A stretch of DNA of 64,000 bases from Oryzias latipes (GCF_002234675.1 NC_019876.2:14940829-15004828); one strand, 5' to 3'. Positions 14,846 to 39,872 are shown, numbered from the stretch's first letter. The notes: a model not told the origin generated them from the sequence alone. Program-made: numbers and translations.

Positions 14846-15015
14846 GCCAGCCTTTAAAAACCCTCTCCGATCATCTTTTGATCCATTTTCAAAGCGTTCC
14901 CAGTGGCCTTTTAACTATTATTATGGAGTTTTTAGCCTAAATCTAAAAACTTGTATCAGAATGTAGCAGCGCAGAGAGCTTGTGGCTAGCCATGCATATC
15001 TTCTACGTCACAAAT
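14846..15015 (+). repeat. Dispersed TIR repeat family A, copy 3
   Basis: Contains tccgatcatcttttgatcca and tttcaaagcgttcccagtgg, matching the copies at 6985 and 61008. Lies between dvl2 and acadvl. Confidence 0.6.
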
Positions 15016-15089
15016 TCGTAGTTTATTTGTTTTTTTGTCGTCCTGATTCACAATGATGTGAATAAAGAAAACTCGCCACTCCCACCCGA

Positions 15090-15205
15090 CTTGTTCCCAT
15101 GGGAACCTGACCTCCGTAACATAAACTCTTTACAAACTTTCTAATCAAAACTCATCTGTTTATTTCTGCCTTCTCATCTTGATTCACTTTAGGTTTTTTG
15201 TCTAT
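15090..15205 (+). repeat. LINE 3'-end-like dispersed repeat C, copy 2
   Basis: Reverse complement of part of 9836-10150 (gacctccgtaacataaactc, tttacaaactttctaatcaa, catctgtttatttctgcctt). Together with the family A copy it fills much of the dvl2-acadvl spacer. Confidence 0.6.
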
Positions 15206-15443
15206 TTCACTTGCCACTTTAAGCTTAGTTGTCTTCATGTATGTCCCCAATCATCAGAAAAAGGCCTTTTGTGGTTGTCATATACATACAGATATAATTT
15301 TCATTTTGCATTGTGATATAATCGTTTTTGAGGTTTTAATACGTTTTACCGCTTTTCTTTTTTTCTTAAGTTCTTTTGCTTTTAAGTTTGTACCACATAT
15401 CCCATGAGCACCGCGCACCGTGCAGAGGCGTTACATCTTGTGG

Positions 15444-15458
15444 ACAGCAGAGGGCGCT
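15444..15458 (+). promoter_or_regulatory. Candidate CTCF-type site between dvl2 and acadvl
   Basis: ACAGCAGAGGGCGCT differs at one position from the CTCF core consensus CCASYAGRKGGCRSY. It lies 370 bases before the acadvl ATG. Motif match only. Confidence 0.35.
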
Positions 15459-15829
15459 AATGCAATGGAATCCTTGTTTAAAAGTCGTGGACGTTCATGA
15501 GAAGAAGAATAGTAGCATAACTGACCACAGACAACAGGACATACCTGAGCTTCGGCGGCGCCCGTAACTCTTATTACCTTTACTTGAACAAATTTCACAC
15601 ACTGTGCAGGTGTGTTACTATAATTCCCCGGTGTATTCTTTTTCTTATTCAGGGTTTGACGCTCTTAACTCTAAAGTCATTCAGTGAAGTTACGAAACGA
15701 CGGTCGTCAGTCGTTTGCTAGAATCTGTTTTTTTGCCACGTCAGTGCTTTACGTTGGAATTTTTCGTCGATCATTTATTGTTTATAACGTGTTTTTGTTG
15801 TTGTTTTGCCTCAGAACAAAACAAAAATA

Positions 15830-29230
<13,401 letters not shown>

Positions 29231-32070
29231 ATGCCCCTCTCTGGTGTATCACACCCAGGTTGTGTTTCTTTGTCCCGCCTCCCTTCAGAACCCTTCCGTC
29301 TGGTCAGACTGGAGCATCAGAGCTCCTCACCCCGCTGCTTCAGCTTTCATGAAACAAGGCGAAGCGACGAAAATAATGCCGTTTTCGAACACGGAAGCTA
29401 TGAACTCCTGTTTCCTGTTGTGTTTCAGCTGTCAACACATTTTTTTTGTCGTTCGTTTATTTAAATCTGCCAAACTAGACGCTGGTTCAAAAGGATTTTC
29501 CTTCGTCTGAAACCGAGCCGAATGTGAGCTCGTAAACGGGCCTTCTACTGACTGTAGCTACAAATTTCTGTAATAATTCTGGATTTTAAAGCCTGTTATG
29601 ATGCCTTTATTCTTTTTTTTTATTTAACTCGCACAACACAATCAATGCAACTCTGAAACAAGAAGCCAGTTGAGGATTAAAAGCAGGAGGACGGATTGTA
29701 TGTTTGCTGTATGTACATAAATGCCTTTAAGCTCACGGTAACCAGTAAAAACGGCGTGAAGCTGCTGTGATTGCAGTTGGCCACCGGGCCGAATGAAACC
29801 ATAACACGTGAGGTGCTAACGTTTCACAAATCTCACTAATCTATCTCCAAAATGACCATTTATCTAGTAAGTTGAAGAAAATAAAGCACTTACCATCATC
29901 TGTGTATATATTTGAAATGGCTGAAAACGTGTTGCTTTTAGGAGGTCACATGATAATTCTGCTGTCAAACAAAGCAGAGTCTGTCAGTTTGTAAGTTCAT
30001 GTATTTGGAGTCGATCCAATAATTCAATAAACTTGATCGAGGTATCGGGAAAGCTGCTGTTGAGTGTGCGTGACCTCACTTCCTGCTTCTGTTTTTACAG
30101 CTACCTAAAGTTTTGCTCCTACTTCTGCTCTTTTGAACTCTTCCAAAGTAAAACGCTCTGCAGAGATGGCGGTAACAGTCCGGGGCTGCTGGATGTGCTG
30201 CTGCATTGTGGTGAAGGTTTTTGCACTCTCTCTCTCTCTCTCGCCCTCGCCGTGTTCGACAGCTGAAGGAAGGCCTTCAATGGTGCGAGACTGAGATGAG
30301 TGCTGGGGCCCTGAAGACGCTGAGAATTTCCCCTTTGCGTGTGAAAGAACCTTTCACCTCAACCTGACTGTGAGAAAGAGAGTGAATCTGGATGAGGATG
30401 TTGAGCAAACAGGAAAATGACATTTGACTAAACAAAACTGGTTGATTCCAGAAATGAACCACAGTGATGAGCTTAGAGCTAAAAAGCTGCCGTATGTGGA
30501 GGGGAGGGGTCCAAACAGCTGGTTAAGGATCTTTAACATTTGTTTTTTTGACACTGGAGGGTAAGGCGGCCGTTACCGGTTATTTGCTCAGGCGAAAGCA
30601 GAAACGGCCGTTTTCAGAACCGCTGTCCTCAACCTGCTGTCTTTGTCGAGGGGGGGGGGTCATTCTGTGTCACATTTAGAATAAAGAAGATTTAGCAAAC
30701 AGACGAAACTGTCATTTTCATTCTGATTAGGGCTTAAATGACCTCTTAATTGTACATTTGTCCATCTCACTTCATGTGATTCAGTGTATCGATGTCGATC
30801 CTGACTCAAGTAGAAAGTTGGCAAAAGGAAGAGGATAATAATTTGAGCTGTTGCAATCTCATTTACATTTCACAGATTTTAATAATAGCTCAAAAGGTTT
30901 GAACAAATTAATGATTTGTTTGGAGCTGCAATGTCTAAATAAACTAAGTCCAAAACAGTATATTATTATGTTTAAGAGTGGTTGGAAAATTGGAACAACT
31001 TTAGCAAAAAGTTGTACATTAAAAGTTTATTTTAGTAGCTTTACTTGTGTATTGGTACACTATACTAAAGACCATGTAGGTATAGTATAACTGAATACAT
31101 CTTCAGACTCGGTTTTAAGTTTAAAATATATAAATATATGAAGCTAAACTTCAAGCATACCGCCTCTCTTCTGGTATAAACTAAGTATACTTATGGTACA
31201 TTTAAATAGACTACTTTAATTAAGGGTAAAAGTGAGTATTACTACAGTAAATCAAGACGTGACTATAGAGACTGAGCAACCTTTGAGTTTTTACTCATAA
31301 TCCTCTTTCATTTACATTCAGTAAATGTCGTTTATGCTTTTTAATTTTTTTTGTACATAGACGAACATTTTTCAAACTTGAGCCAAACGGAACATTTCTT
31401 ATTTGTACTGACTTGGACAACGTTTATTTAGATTACATGTTTCCTTTTTAGCCTCCTTTGATTTTTGTACGCTAAACCAGGTTTGCAGTTTTTGGACTAA
31501 AATTTGCTCACACAGTGGGGAAATCCACATAAAAATGTTCCGTTCTAAGAAAAAAAATATGCATGCATAAAAATTTATTTAGTGTAAGCCCAACCAATAA
31601 AACGAAAGCAGAAAAATTCAACATAAAAATGTTTTATTTCATGTTTTACTGGTTTTAGAGACAAACATGTTTGTTGTAAAATCTTCCTTGGAAAACTTTT
31701 TAAAGTTTTGTCTTCTTTATGCAAAAGGCAATAATTTATTTTTATAGCAGGTTATATATTACATGCAGCTTAAATAGCCGTCTGCAAAAGACGCAGGATT
31801 GAATTAAATATGCACTGTTAAGTATAGCTGCCTAAAAAAGAAATGCAGAAATAGAAACTTAGAATTTAGGTAGTCGTGGTTTTGGAGTTTCCAGAACTTT
31901 GCAAGAAACACAGAAGCCTAAACTTTGGTGCTTTTCTTTGCTGTGTGTCTGAAAGAAGAAAAAATATTTGCAAATGAAAAAAAAAATACAACAAAATAAA
32001 AACATTGCCTGAATGACTTCAATGCTCAACGAGCTTCACAGTAATTTTTTTTTAGAACATTCTCGGTCAT
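29231..32070. other. acadvl 3' UTR and gene-poor spacer
   Basis: After the acadvl 3' UTR the sequence is AT-rich without convincing exons or splice pairs. A short TC microsatellite lies near 30225-30242 and a G run near 30651-30658. I see no recognisable element. Confidence 0.5.
29880..30031 (+). promoter_or_regulatory. Polyadenylation signals of acadvl
   Basis: AATAAA occurs at 29880-29885, about 650 bases after the acadvl stop, and again at 30026-30031. Either could end the transcript. No coding sequence is seen between 29231 and these signals. Confidence 0.45.
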
Positions 32071-33143
32071 TTGGGCTGAATCCCTACCCCTCCCTGTCCC
32101 TACAAAAACCCATTTAAAAGGCCGTGTGAGTGTCATGTTATTGTGTTTAACACTTGTGCTATCTTAGATGACCCCCCCCCTTACATTGATGTGTTCTCCC
32201 TACCATGACAAAGGTGGATAAAGGTGGAAAGATTTCATGTAATCCATGGACACCAGTGAAGATCACAAATCTATTGAAGAAAAAAGGTTCAGCGCACTGT
32301 CTAGTGGGTCTAGATGACCCAACTCCCAATGTTAAAGTGCCTAGGATAGCACAAGGGTTCCATGACCTGTTCACACTGCAGTATCTGCTATGTAACGCTA
32401 CATTCACACCACCCTCAGCAACCTCTGCCAATGAGAAGCGGAGGTAAACGTGCGGTTTGAACTTCCGCGTTCAAAGCTCTCATGTTCACGTGTAGCTACC
32501 CAAATTTCTACAACAGTCTTTGTGCTCTACGTACTAAACGTGCAGCCTCTCAACGCACATTGAAAGTTAGACCGGGTTGAACTTTGACCAATCAGGGACT
32601 CCGACTTGGTAGTGACGTATGGATGGCGTCCTTTTTACTTCACAGAAGAGCCAACTGTTTGAGAATTGATCCCGGAGGAAAAATTCATAATTACGACTCC
32701 ATGGCCAAATCCAAATGGTTCCCAACCCCTCTGGGCTCCTCCCTATTGGTCCAATTGTAGGGGAATTTGAAGCTGTAGTGTTTTTTTAAGGAGGAGCCAT
32801 AGCGACCTTGGGCTGGCTGTCCTGCTGCCGGTAGGGTAATCCGTGTTGCGCTTTTGACGTGGAGGATTAAAGCATTTCTGCACACGGCTCTGAAGCACAG
32901 AAGCTTATATTTACATGTATTGTGTTATTATAGATTAATTTATAAAACCGATGTTGTGTATTTTCCGAGCGCTGGCAGCTACACACTATCGTAGATGACC
33001 CCCCACTATTCACGGTGTCATCAAGCAGTAGTAATGCCCAAATTTGAAGTACACAATGTTTTCGATGTCTCTCCACTTGGAAGGATAAATGTAGGGATGA
33101 GGAGAAGCTGTAGGGGTGAGGAAGCAACTCAGATTCAGCCCAA
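32071..33143. mobile_element. TIR element with a nested piggyBac-type element
   Basis: The left end TTGGGCTGAATCCCTACCCC (32071) is inverted at the right end, CAGATTCAGCCCAA (to 33143), and next to each end runs of gtaggggt/accccta pair. The copy of the TTAA element at 32151-32357 lies inside. A related end sequence occurs near 53099-53150. No transposase is visible, so it is probably non-autonomous. Ends are approximate. Confidence 0.45.
32151..32357 (+). mobile_element. piggyBac-type MITE, copy 1
   Basis: 207-bp element with inverted ends of the form CCCTTGTGCTATCCTAG / CTAGGATAGCACAAGGG (left end here CACTTGTG), flanked by TTAA on the left (32147-32150) and a mutated GGGTTCC on the right. 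Body blocks gacaaaggtggataaaggtg and ctagtgggtctagatgaccc are shared with the three other copies. Confidence 0.85.
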
Positions 33144-34699
33144 GTCTTTCATGTATCGGAAATAAAGCTATTAAAAAACAGATTCATGAGATTTGCACCG
33201 CTTCGTCATTTCGCACCACACCTTCTCCAACTGTAAGTGGCGGACATGCACCTGTATTGGGTAGTCCAGTCGGAACACCATGGACTAAACGTGCGTTCAA
33301 GAGCACGCGTGAACATAGCACTAGAGAAGTGGAATCTTTTTAATCCAGTCTCTTTAATCCAAGGAGGAAAACTGTTCTCGCTTTGAACTTCTAGTTCCTT
33401 TCAACACCAAAGTAAAAACCTCTGGAGCACGTCCAGATATTCCACTGACGGCTGTGGTTTCAATGTTTTCCCATGAGGCTCCTCAGCATGAAAAGGGAGT
33501 CATGTGAGGGACTGGTGGCTGGCTACCACTGTTTCCACCTCCTGCTCCTCCTCTTCCTCGTCTCTGTCTGGAACTTGTGTGACCTCCTCGGAGACGATGG
33601 TCAGAGTTGTCAGTGTTCGCTCCCTGGGGGGAAAAACACAGAAAGGTTCTATCAAACATTCAACCAGCAAATCAACTGGTTTCACACTTTGGTTTAGTGT
33701 CATGTTTGACTCACTCCTACATCATTTTATCAATTTTTATGGAGTACATTACCAGTGACACCTGTAATTATCAAACTCAACTTGTATGAGAGGTCGAAGG
33801 CATGATCTATACGGAACAAAGAGTGCGGTGAAGGTGGTGCTGGGGGTTCTCTGTACCCTGGCAGCAACTGATGTGGTGGTTTCAAATTTACAAAGTGCAG
33901 CAGTTTCATTTTTTTTTTTTAGCAATCTGAGGTTTTCTGCTTGATTGTCACCAAGCCACAAAAAGCATTCAAAGGTCCTGGAAACCCCTGTCTAAAAAAG
34001 TTGACTTTTTTGTTATTTTATTTGTGTTCATTTGATTATCCAGAATAGCTGATAGTTAAAAAATAAATAAATTAGTTTGGAAATAGGACAGGACATCAAA
34101 CCATGAAGAGACATCTGGACGTTAAATATTTCAAAATAAAAGACTGAAAATGTGTTTATAAGCTCTGCCTTTATGATATCATCCCGATGGAGATCACTGT
34201 GTGCAGATGAACTACCTGGCAGGCAAACGCTGACCTACTTTTCACCGCCACACCCATCACAATGTGGACGCTTTGCAATCACAGCGGTAAGCCATTGCGG
34301 TTTTTATGTAAACACGTGATTAAAAACAGGTCGGTTTACTAAACTTACATTGTGATGTAACATGTATCATATTTATATGTGTTTAAGTTATGCAGTTAGA
34401 TTCATTTTGTAAGATTGATGAATGGTGGTTGAAGGGGGCCCTTTTGGGAATTTTTGCCCAGTGCCCTCAAAAATACTAACAGCCCCCCTGCAAATATTTG
34501 TTTGGTAGCAGTCGTTGCTCACAGTGACGGCCTGCAGCAGCCCTGGCCCTCAAGAACCGTATTGTTTTCGCAATTTTTCTCTCTTTTTGAGCAAACTCAC
34601 ACCACAAACCGCCCACAAACTCAAAGTGCAAAAAAAAAAAAAACATTGCACACACCCAGTACCTGGTGAAAGTTATTTTTTTAAACATAGTTAATAAAA
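33144..34699. other. Spacer without clear features
   Basis: AT-rich; apart from the weak exon candidate at 33500-33623 I see no gene or well-defined element. Confidence 0.4.
33500..33623 (-). CDS. Possible 3'-terminal coding exon of an unidentified minus-strand gene
   Basis: On the minus strand a good acceptor (pyrimidine-rich tract ending tttttccccccag) precedes an open segment reading ERTLTTLTIVSEEVTQVP followed by DRDEEEEEQEV and ending VVASHQSLT then TGA (33500-33502). The acidic composition and splice site look gene-like, but I found no convincing upstream exon between 33624 and 36354 and recognise no family. It may be chance. Confidence 0.2.
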
Positions 34700-35490
34700 A
34701 AGGATGACATCACAGCGGGAGAAACCATTTAAGAAATGTAGGGGGTCCAAAATCTCTTCTGGGGCTTCAAAAACATGTCAAAATCCACTAATGAAAACAA
34801 AACACACGTGTCTGGGATAACCACAGGAAGTTTTGAAACCATTATGAGATTGCAACATGATCTACGGGAACACGACCTTTGGCAAAGTGTGAAATTTGTC
34901 GATTTTTACATTGCCTAACAAGAAGGGAACAGCAAACATTTGTTCTTCAGTTCTTCAGTTACTTGTCTCCAGTTCTTCAGATAATTTTACATTCACGCCA
35001 CCTGGTTAAGTCTACAACCACAACCAAAGGTTTGTTGATCTTTGACCTCAGGGAGGCTGCCACCTTGAGCAAATCATCTTCAGTACCAGCTCCAAATTTA
35101 AACTCCTAGGGATTTCGATCTATTCCCTCTGAACTCCCTGAGCATCACTGTGAAGCTACTTGGGGAAAAAGATGTTGGAAATAAAGTTTGTTGATTTTAA
35201 ATGGCTTTAGTGTGGTGAGCTCACACTGTTGCTCGCACATTTTAACCCAGGATATTGTCAAATTTTAACATGTTAACCCCTGGCTCAAGCTGATCGAAAC
35301 GATATGACATACTAAATGAATATATCAGGAATGTGGGTGTGGTTAACAGAAAACTCCAGTTGCTAAGGAAATCCAAAAGATTACTTTTGCTAATTCTTCT
35401 AAGAATTACGTAGACCTGTTTGTCATCCCCAGGTGACCAGAAAATAAAATGGTAGCTATGGAGTTAAACCAACAGAAAAGCCACCATTTT
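34700..35490 (+). repeat. Dispersed repeat family D, copy 2
   Basis: The fullest colinear match to the acadvl intron copy: ccacaggaagttttgaaacc, ggctcaagctgatcg, gaatgtgggtgtggttaaca and tcatccccaggtgacc occur in the same order. No ORF of note. Confidence 0.65.
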
Positions 35491-35715
35491 GAAACAGTTT
35501 TTATTTTTAAATGATTTTGTCCCATGCAGAGGGGGAGACTTACGGGTGGGTAGTAGCCTCTCAGCCAGTAAGGGAAGGCAGCTTTGGTCCCAGTTGCTTT
35601 ATGTTTCATGTAATCATAGAAGATGTGAAGAGTTGTGAATAAAAACGCATAAAGAATGGACGTGTTCATGTGTGGAAGACACAAAGAGTACCAGACGAAA
35701 GTGTAAAATGTTTAA

Positions 35716-35920
35716 CCCTTGTGCTATCCTAGACGACCCCACCCTTACATTGACGTGTTCTCCCTACAATGACAAAGGTGGATAAAGGTGGAAAGATTTC
35801 ATGTAATCCATGGACACCAGTGAAGATCACAAATCATTGAAGAAAAAAGGTTCAGAGCACTGTCTAGTGGGTCTAGATGACCCCACTCCCAACGGTAAAG
35901 TGCCTAGGATAGCACAAGGG
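35716..35920 (+). mobile_element. piggyBac-type MITE, copy 2
   Basis: 205 bp, starting CCCTTGTGCTATCCTAG after an intact TTAA (35712-35715) and ending CTAGGATAGCACAAGGG before tttaa. Near-identical to copy 3 in the body. Confidence 0.88.
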
Positions 35921-36354
35921 TTTAACAATGTTAGTCTCCCTATGTTTAAAGTTATATAGATTTATATACACAATTGCAATAGTTTTTCAGTTGAATACAT
36001 GGATGAAATTTGCAAATCACTTGTTTGTGCTTCTTATAAAACGTTTGACACATTTTGCCCCCAAAGTTTTAAAGTATTTAATAAATTCAACAATGCATTT
36101 TCTTGTGTGTGTGTGTGTGTGTCCGTAGAATTGATTTTTAACACATTTTCTGTGTGGGTTTCCCTTGAATCATTTCAGAAATAAAGTGAACTTGTTGCAA
36201 GACAGCCGGAAGTATTTTTATTTTACAAAACAACAGCTATCACGAAAAACCTTTTTTTCTTTCCGGACCATCTCCAGATTTCTTGCAATACCATTTCAGA
36301 CTTTTAGTCTAAACTTTATAATACATCACAGTAATATTATCAGAATATAAGTAA

Positions 36355-37374
36355 CTAATTTATGCACCTGTTTGGTTCAGATTTTCCTGGCATTTTTTGA
36401 GACACTCGTGCGTAATTACGCACGGTGGGAACACGCACCCACCTTGTTCTGTGTTGCGTTTGTGGCCAGTTGGCGCGCACGGTCCATCCCAGGACGGCCT
36501 TTAGATAGCGGGAACAGCAGGGGAACCTGTGATCGAGCTGCTCTAGAAGTTCCTCTTTGCGCAAGCCGTAAACAACCGCCGCAATGCACTGCGCCAAGCT
36601 GAAGAAAGCGAAGACGACCACGGCGGACAGCTCCTTGGTGTTCTGTTGGATGAGTCTGTGTTGTCTCAGAGTTCCCAGCACGAAGTTCACAAAGTTGGGG
36701 AGGATGCACAGAGCCAGCTGGGTGCCGTGCAGCGCGATGGTTCTGCACCCAGCCCGGTTGCGTCGGTTCAGCACCCCCAGTCGCCTCCCCTCCCGCAGAA
36801 TCCGCACGTACGTGTACAGAATCACCAGCGTGCACGCGCTTATGAAGACCATCTTCTCGCGTTTGCCCCCTGTCAGCTGCTCCTTCCCGCACGTCCCGCC
36901 AACGGCGTCGTCCCTTGGCTGCGCCGGCAGACTGAGCGGGATCAGCAGCGCCACAGTCCAGGTGAGCAGGCCCAGCAGCCAGGGCCAGCGGCCCGCCGTG
37001 AAGGAGGCAGTGTAGCGCAGTGGGTGGCACACGGCGCAGAAGCGGTCCAGAGCCATGACAGTGAGCGTCAGCAAGATGTTGGAGGCGCTGCTGATCAACA
37101 GGGTGATCATCGCCTGGCACGCGGGGCGGCTGGGCCGCGCGCTCACGTGGATCTGGTAGTAGAAGACGCTGTTGGTGCCCATGTAGACCAGCGCGGACAC
37201 CAGCAGGTGAAAGATCAGCACGAAGCGCGCCTGGCCGCGCAAACTCCCGGCGCGCACGATGGTCCAGTTGATGATGAGGTTGAAGAAGAGGAGCAGCGAG
37301 AATGAGACGGTGGAGACGTAAAAGCGCACGACGGAGTATTCCTCTGTTGAGTTGGTGGTCCCATTGGAGGTCAT
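36355..37374 (-). CDS. Intronless rhodopsin-family GPCR, GPR148 / odorant receptor 131-2-like
   Basis: A single 339-codon exon. Seven hydrophobic segments are visible, roughly residues 16-40, 50-72, 88-110, 130-150, 176-194, 215-237 and 249-271. The N-terminus has two N-glycosylation sequons (N4 and N8). C86 before TM3 and C162 in loop 2 can form the usual disulfide. The TM3 end reads MALDRFCAVCHPLRY, the DRY-type G-protein contact motif also typical of odorant receptors. TM7 ends CIAAVVYGLRKEEL, so the usual NPxxY is missing. The stretch from TM5 to the C-tail (LREGRRLG, RAGCRTIALHG) resembles GPR148, while the TM3 motif resembles teleost odorant receptor 131-2-like proteins. I cannot separate the two. 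Ligand unknown. Overlapping open frames on both strands reflect its high GC content and are shadows. Confidence 0.85.
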   Translation of the reverse strand: MTSNGTTNSTEEYSVVRFYVSTVSFSLLLFFNLIINWTIVRAGSLRGQARFVLIFHLLVSALVYMGTNSVFYYQIHVSARPSRPACQAMITLLISSASNILLTLTVMALDRFCAVCHPLRYTASFTAGRWPWLLGLLTWTVALLIPLSLPAQPRDDAVGGTCGKEQLTGGKREKMVFISACTLVILYTYVRILREGRRLGVLNRRNRAGCRTIALHGTQLALCILPNFVNFVLGTLRQHRLIQQNTKELSAVVVFAFFSLAQCIAAVVYGLRKEELLEQLDHRFPCCSRYLKAVLGWTVRANWPQTQHRTRWVRVPTVRNYARVSQKMPGKSEPNRCIN

Positions 37375-38792
37375 CGTTCCTCAGCTGGGGTCAGTTGGGT
37401 CCGGAGATGGATGGAGGAGGCTGTGGAGCTGGTGGGGAAGGAGGCCCGCCTGCAGCATGGTCCTCTCCGTCTGCGATCCGACAGAAGACTGACTCAGACA
37501 TCCTCTGCTGTGCGTCTCCCTCGTGGCACACCCCCACAACTTCACCATTCTTTCACTTCTGCTGATGTTTTCATAGCCTCACCACAACCAACAAACCCTC
37601 TGCTCCTTCTTTCAGTGTGAAAACGTTGACATTTAATTAGATCGTTTGATTCACTTCATTTAAAGACAAAAAAACTAAAGTTAAAGAGAAAAAAACGCCA
37701 TCCCTCTATTGTGCCTGAGAAGACAGGAAAACAAGATGGAAGTTTGAGACAGAAACACATGTTTCCATTTAATGTTATTCACATCAGACATGTGGCACAA
37801 AACAGCTTTATTGATGAAGGTGAGGTTTAAAATAAAAGCACTTCACCACCGCACAACTCTGAGTAAATCCTATAACCTTGGTATCATTTTTAAAATACGA
37901 ATTTCTGAGACTCCAATCTCATTGGCATGATCAAAACTTTCCTTAAAAAAACATTTTGCTGTATATAACGTTGATCCATTTTTTCTACCCTTATTTCTAC
38001 CATCATCCCACTTGTGGCAGCAAAGGGGCTTTTATTTTGCTTATTTCAAATCATTTGAAATCTCAAAAAACACTTTTGGTGGGAAAAGAGTTACTAGGTT
38101 TTTTTAAAATATTTATGGTAAGAATAACTCATTTATTGTTATTAATTTTTTTAAATGACTACCTGCTGAATTTAAAGAATTTATATTTTTAATTAATAAT
38201 AACTTTTCTATTCATCAAAGGGTTTTAAAAAAGAATTTTGGATTTACAAGCTAAACACGTTTTTGTTCATATTTTCAGCAGCGAAATCTATAATTCTAAT
38301 GTTTTTTTTTTTACTATGAACAGGGCAAAAATATATTTTAAATTACGAGAACTTTACGGCACGGAAAAAACACCAGGAAGGAGGAAAACATTTGTGACTG
38401 ACAAACAAGATCCCCAGGTGATCAAATGTCAACATTGGCTGAAAGTGATGTTGAGTCATTGGAGGGAATAGTTCTAATCAGCAGGGTAATGCTCGGTTGA
38501 CAAACACATATTAAACTGATGTTTGTGCAAACAATAAAAGAAAAGCCTTCTGCTGTATTAAAAACAATGATAGGAAAACTGCTGACAACTTCTTCCAACA
38601 TAATTTTTTTTTACCAAAAACTGCTTATAAAGAAAAGTAAGAATGACCCTTCCATGTTTGACATTTACCAACCACATCTGTTGTATTTTGAAAAATATTG
38701 AAAATGTTTAAATTCAGCTGAATAACTTTATAAACATAAACAGCCTTTTAGACCCATTTCTCTCTGACTTAAGACACTTTTTAAAGTCTTAA
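37375..38792. other. GPCR 5' flank, no gene recognised
   Basis: The flank upstream of the minus-strand GPCR. The sequence becomes strongly AT-rich after about 37620 with only short random ORFs. No clear TATA box or upstream exon could be assigned. Confidence 0.4.
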
Positions 38793-38997
38793 CCCTTGTG
38801 CTATCTTAGACGACCCCACCCTTACATTGACGTGTTCTCCCTACCATGACAAAGGTGGATAAAGGTGGAAAGATTTCATGTAATCCATGGACACCAGTGA
38901 AGATCACAAATCATTGAAGAAAAAAGGTTCAGAGCACTGTCTAGTGGGTCTAGATGACCCAATTCCCAACGTTAAAGTGCCTAGGATAGCACAAGGG
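38793..38997 (+). mobile_element. piggyBac-type MITE, copy 3
   Basis: 205 bp with TTAA on both sides (38789-38792 and 38998-39001), ends CCCTTGTGCTATCTTAG and CTAGGATAGCACAAGGG. TTAA duplication and CCC...GGG ends are the piggyBac signature. Confidence 0.92.
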
Positions 38998-39039
38998 TTA
39001 AACAAAATCTACTGTGTGTCAACATGGAGTCCAGAGAGA

Positions 39040-39598
39040 CCATTGACTGTATAATATAACTGGACTGAGTGAGAGTGATGTCACCCAAAGAAAATGTCTT
39101 GCTTCTGTTTCCAACCAAATTAAGTCAATACTGTCGTCATTTTTCTGCAATATGTCCATCGCCATGTTGAAATCAGATGACCTCAGTAAGCCCCAACTGG
39201 CCCAGAGTCGGTCTGAGTCTCCATTTCTATGGCAACCACTGTCTCCAATCAGGAGTGAGCTTGTGAGAAGGAGGTAGGCTTGGGAAAATCTGTTAATAAA
39301 ACGCTTTGAACGCTCGCCCTTAGGCCACCTACTGTTATTGAGGCATCTGATTGGTCAGTTTATAACTTGATTAACTTGCGCAATAACATCATAAAAAAAG
39401 CAGGATTAGTAAGAACACATTAATAAAAGGTAGTACAGGAAGAATGGCTATTCCACGAACATAATGATCTGAGTAACAGCTGTTTAGTTCTCCACACAAG
39501 TCTATGGGATTTCAGCTATTTCGGACCATCTGGTACTTCCTGTTTGAAACGTGAAGGGGGAGGGTTTGCTCAGTCCAGTTCTCATTCACTGTCAATGG
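39040..39598. mobile_element. Non-autonomous TIR element, family E copy 1
   Basis: Left end CCATTGACTGTATAATATAA then CTGGACTGAG; right end CTCAGTCCAG ... CACTGTCAATGG is its imperfect reverse complement. No transposase. A degenerate relative lies at 46687-47289. Confidence 0.6.
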
Positions 39599-39629
39599 GA
39601 GAGACATAAAACCTTAGTTGAGACGTAAA

Positions 39630-39872
39630 GGGGGGATCGACCTCCAATCGTGAGATTGCCGGCTCGATTCCCGCCTTGCGTCGAAGTGTCCTTGGGCAAG
39701 ACACTGAACCCCACCTTGCCTCTGGTGGAAGGCTGGCGCCAGTGTTTGGCAGCGGAGCCGCCATCAGTGTGTGAATGTGTTTGTGACTGGGTGAATGGGT
39801 CTGTGACTGTAAAGCGCTTTGGGCCTTTGAAGAAGCTAGAAAAGCGTTATATAAGTATACGCCATTTACCAC
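39630..39872 (+). mobile_element. tRNA-derived SINE
   Basis: A B-box-like ggctcgattcccgcc (39660-39674) is followed by the body gtccttgggcaagacactga and the tail taaagcgctttgggcctttg, ending ataagtatacgccattta. This is a familiar fish SINE form. The A-box end is degraded. A partial relative is at 60040-60145. Confidence 0.65.

Noticed and set aside
36416-37305. Long frames of 219-234 codons overlapping the GPCR on both strands
   Set aside because: Shadows of a GC-rich coding exon; only the 339-codon frame shows seven membrane segments and receptor motifs.
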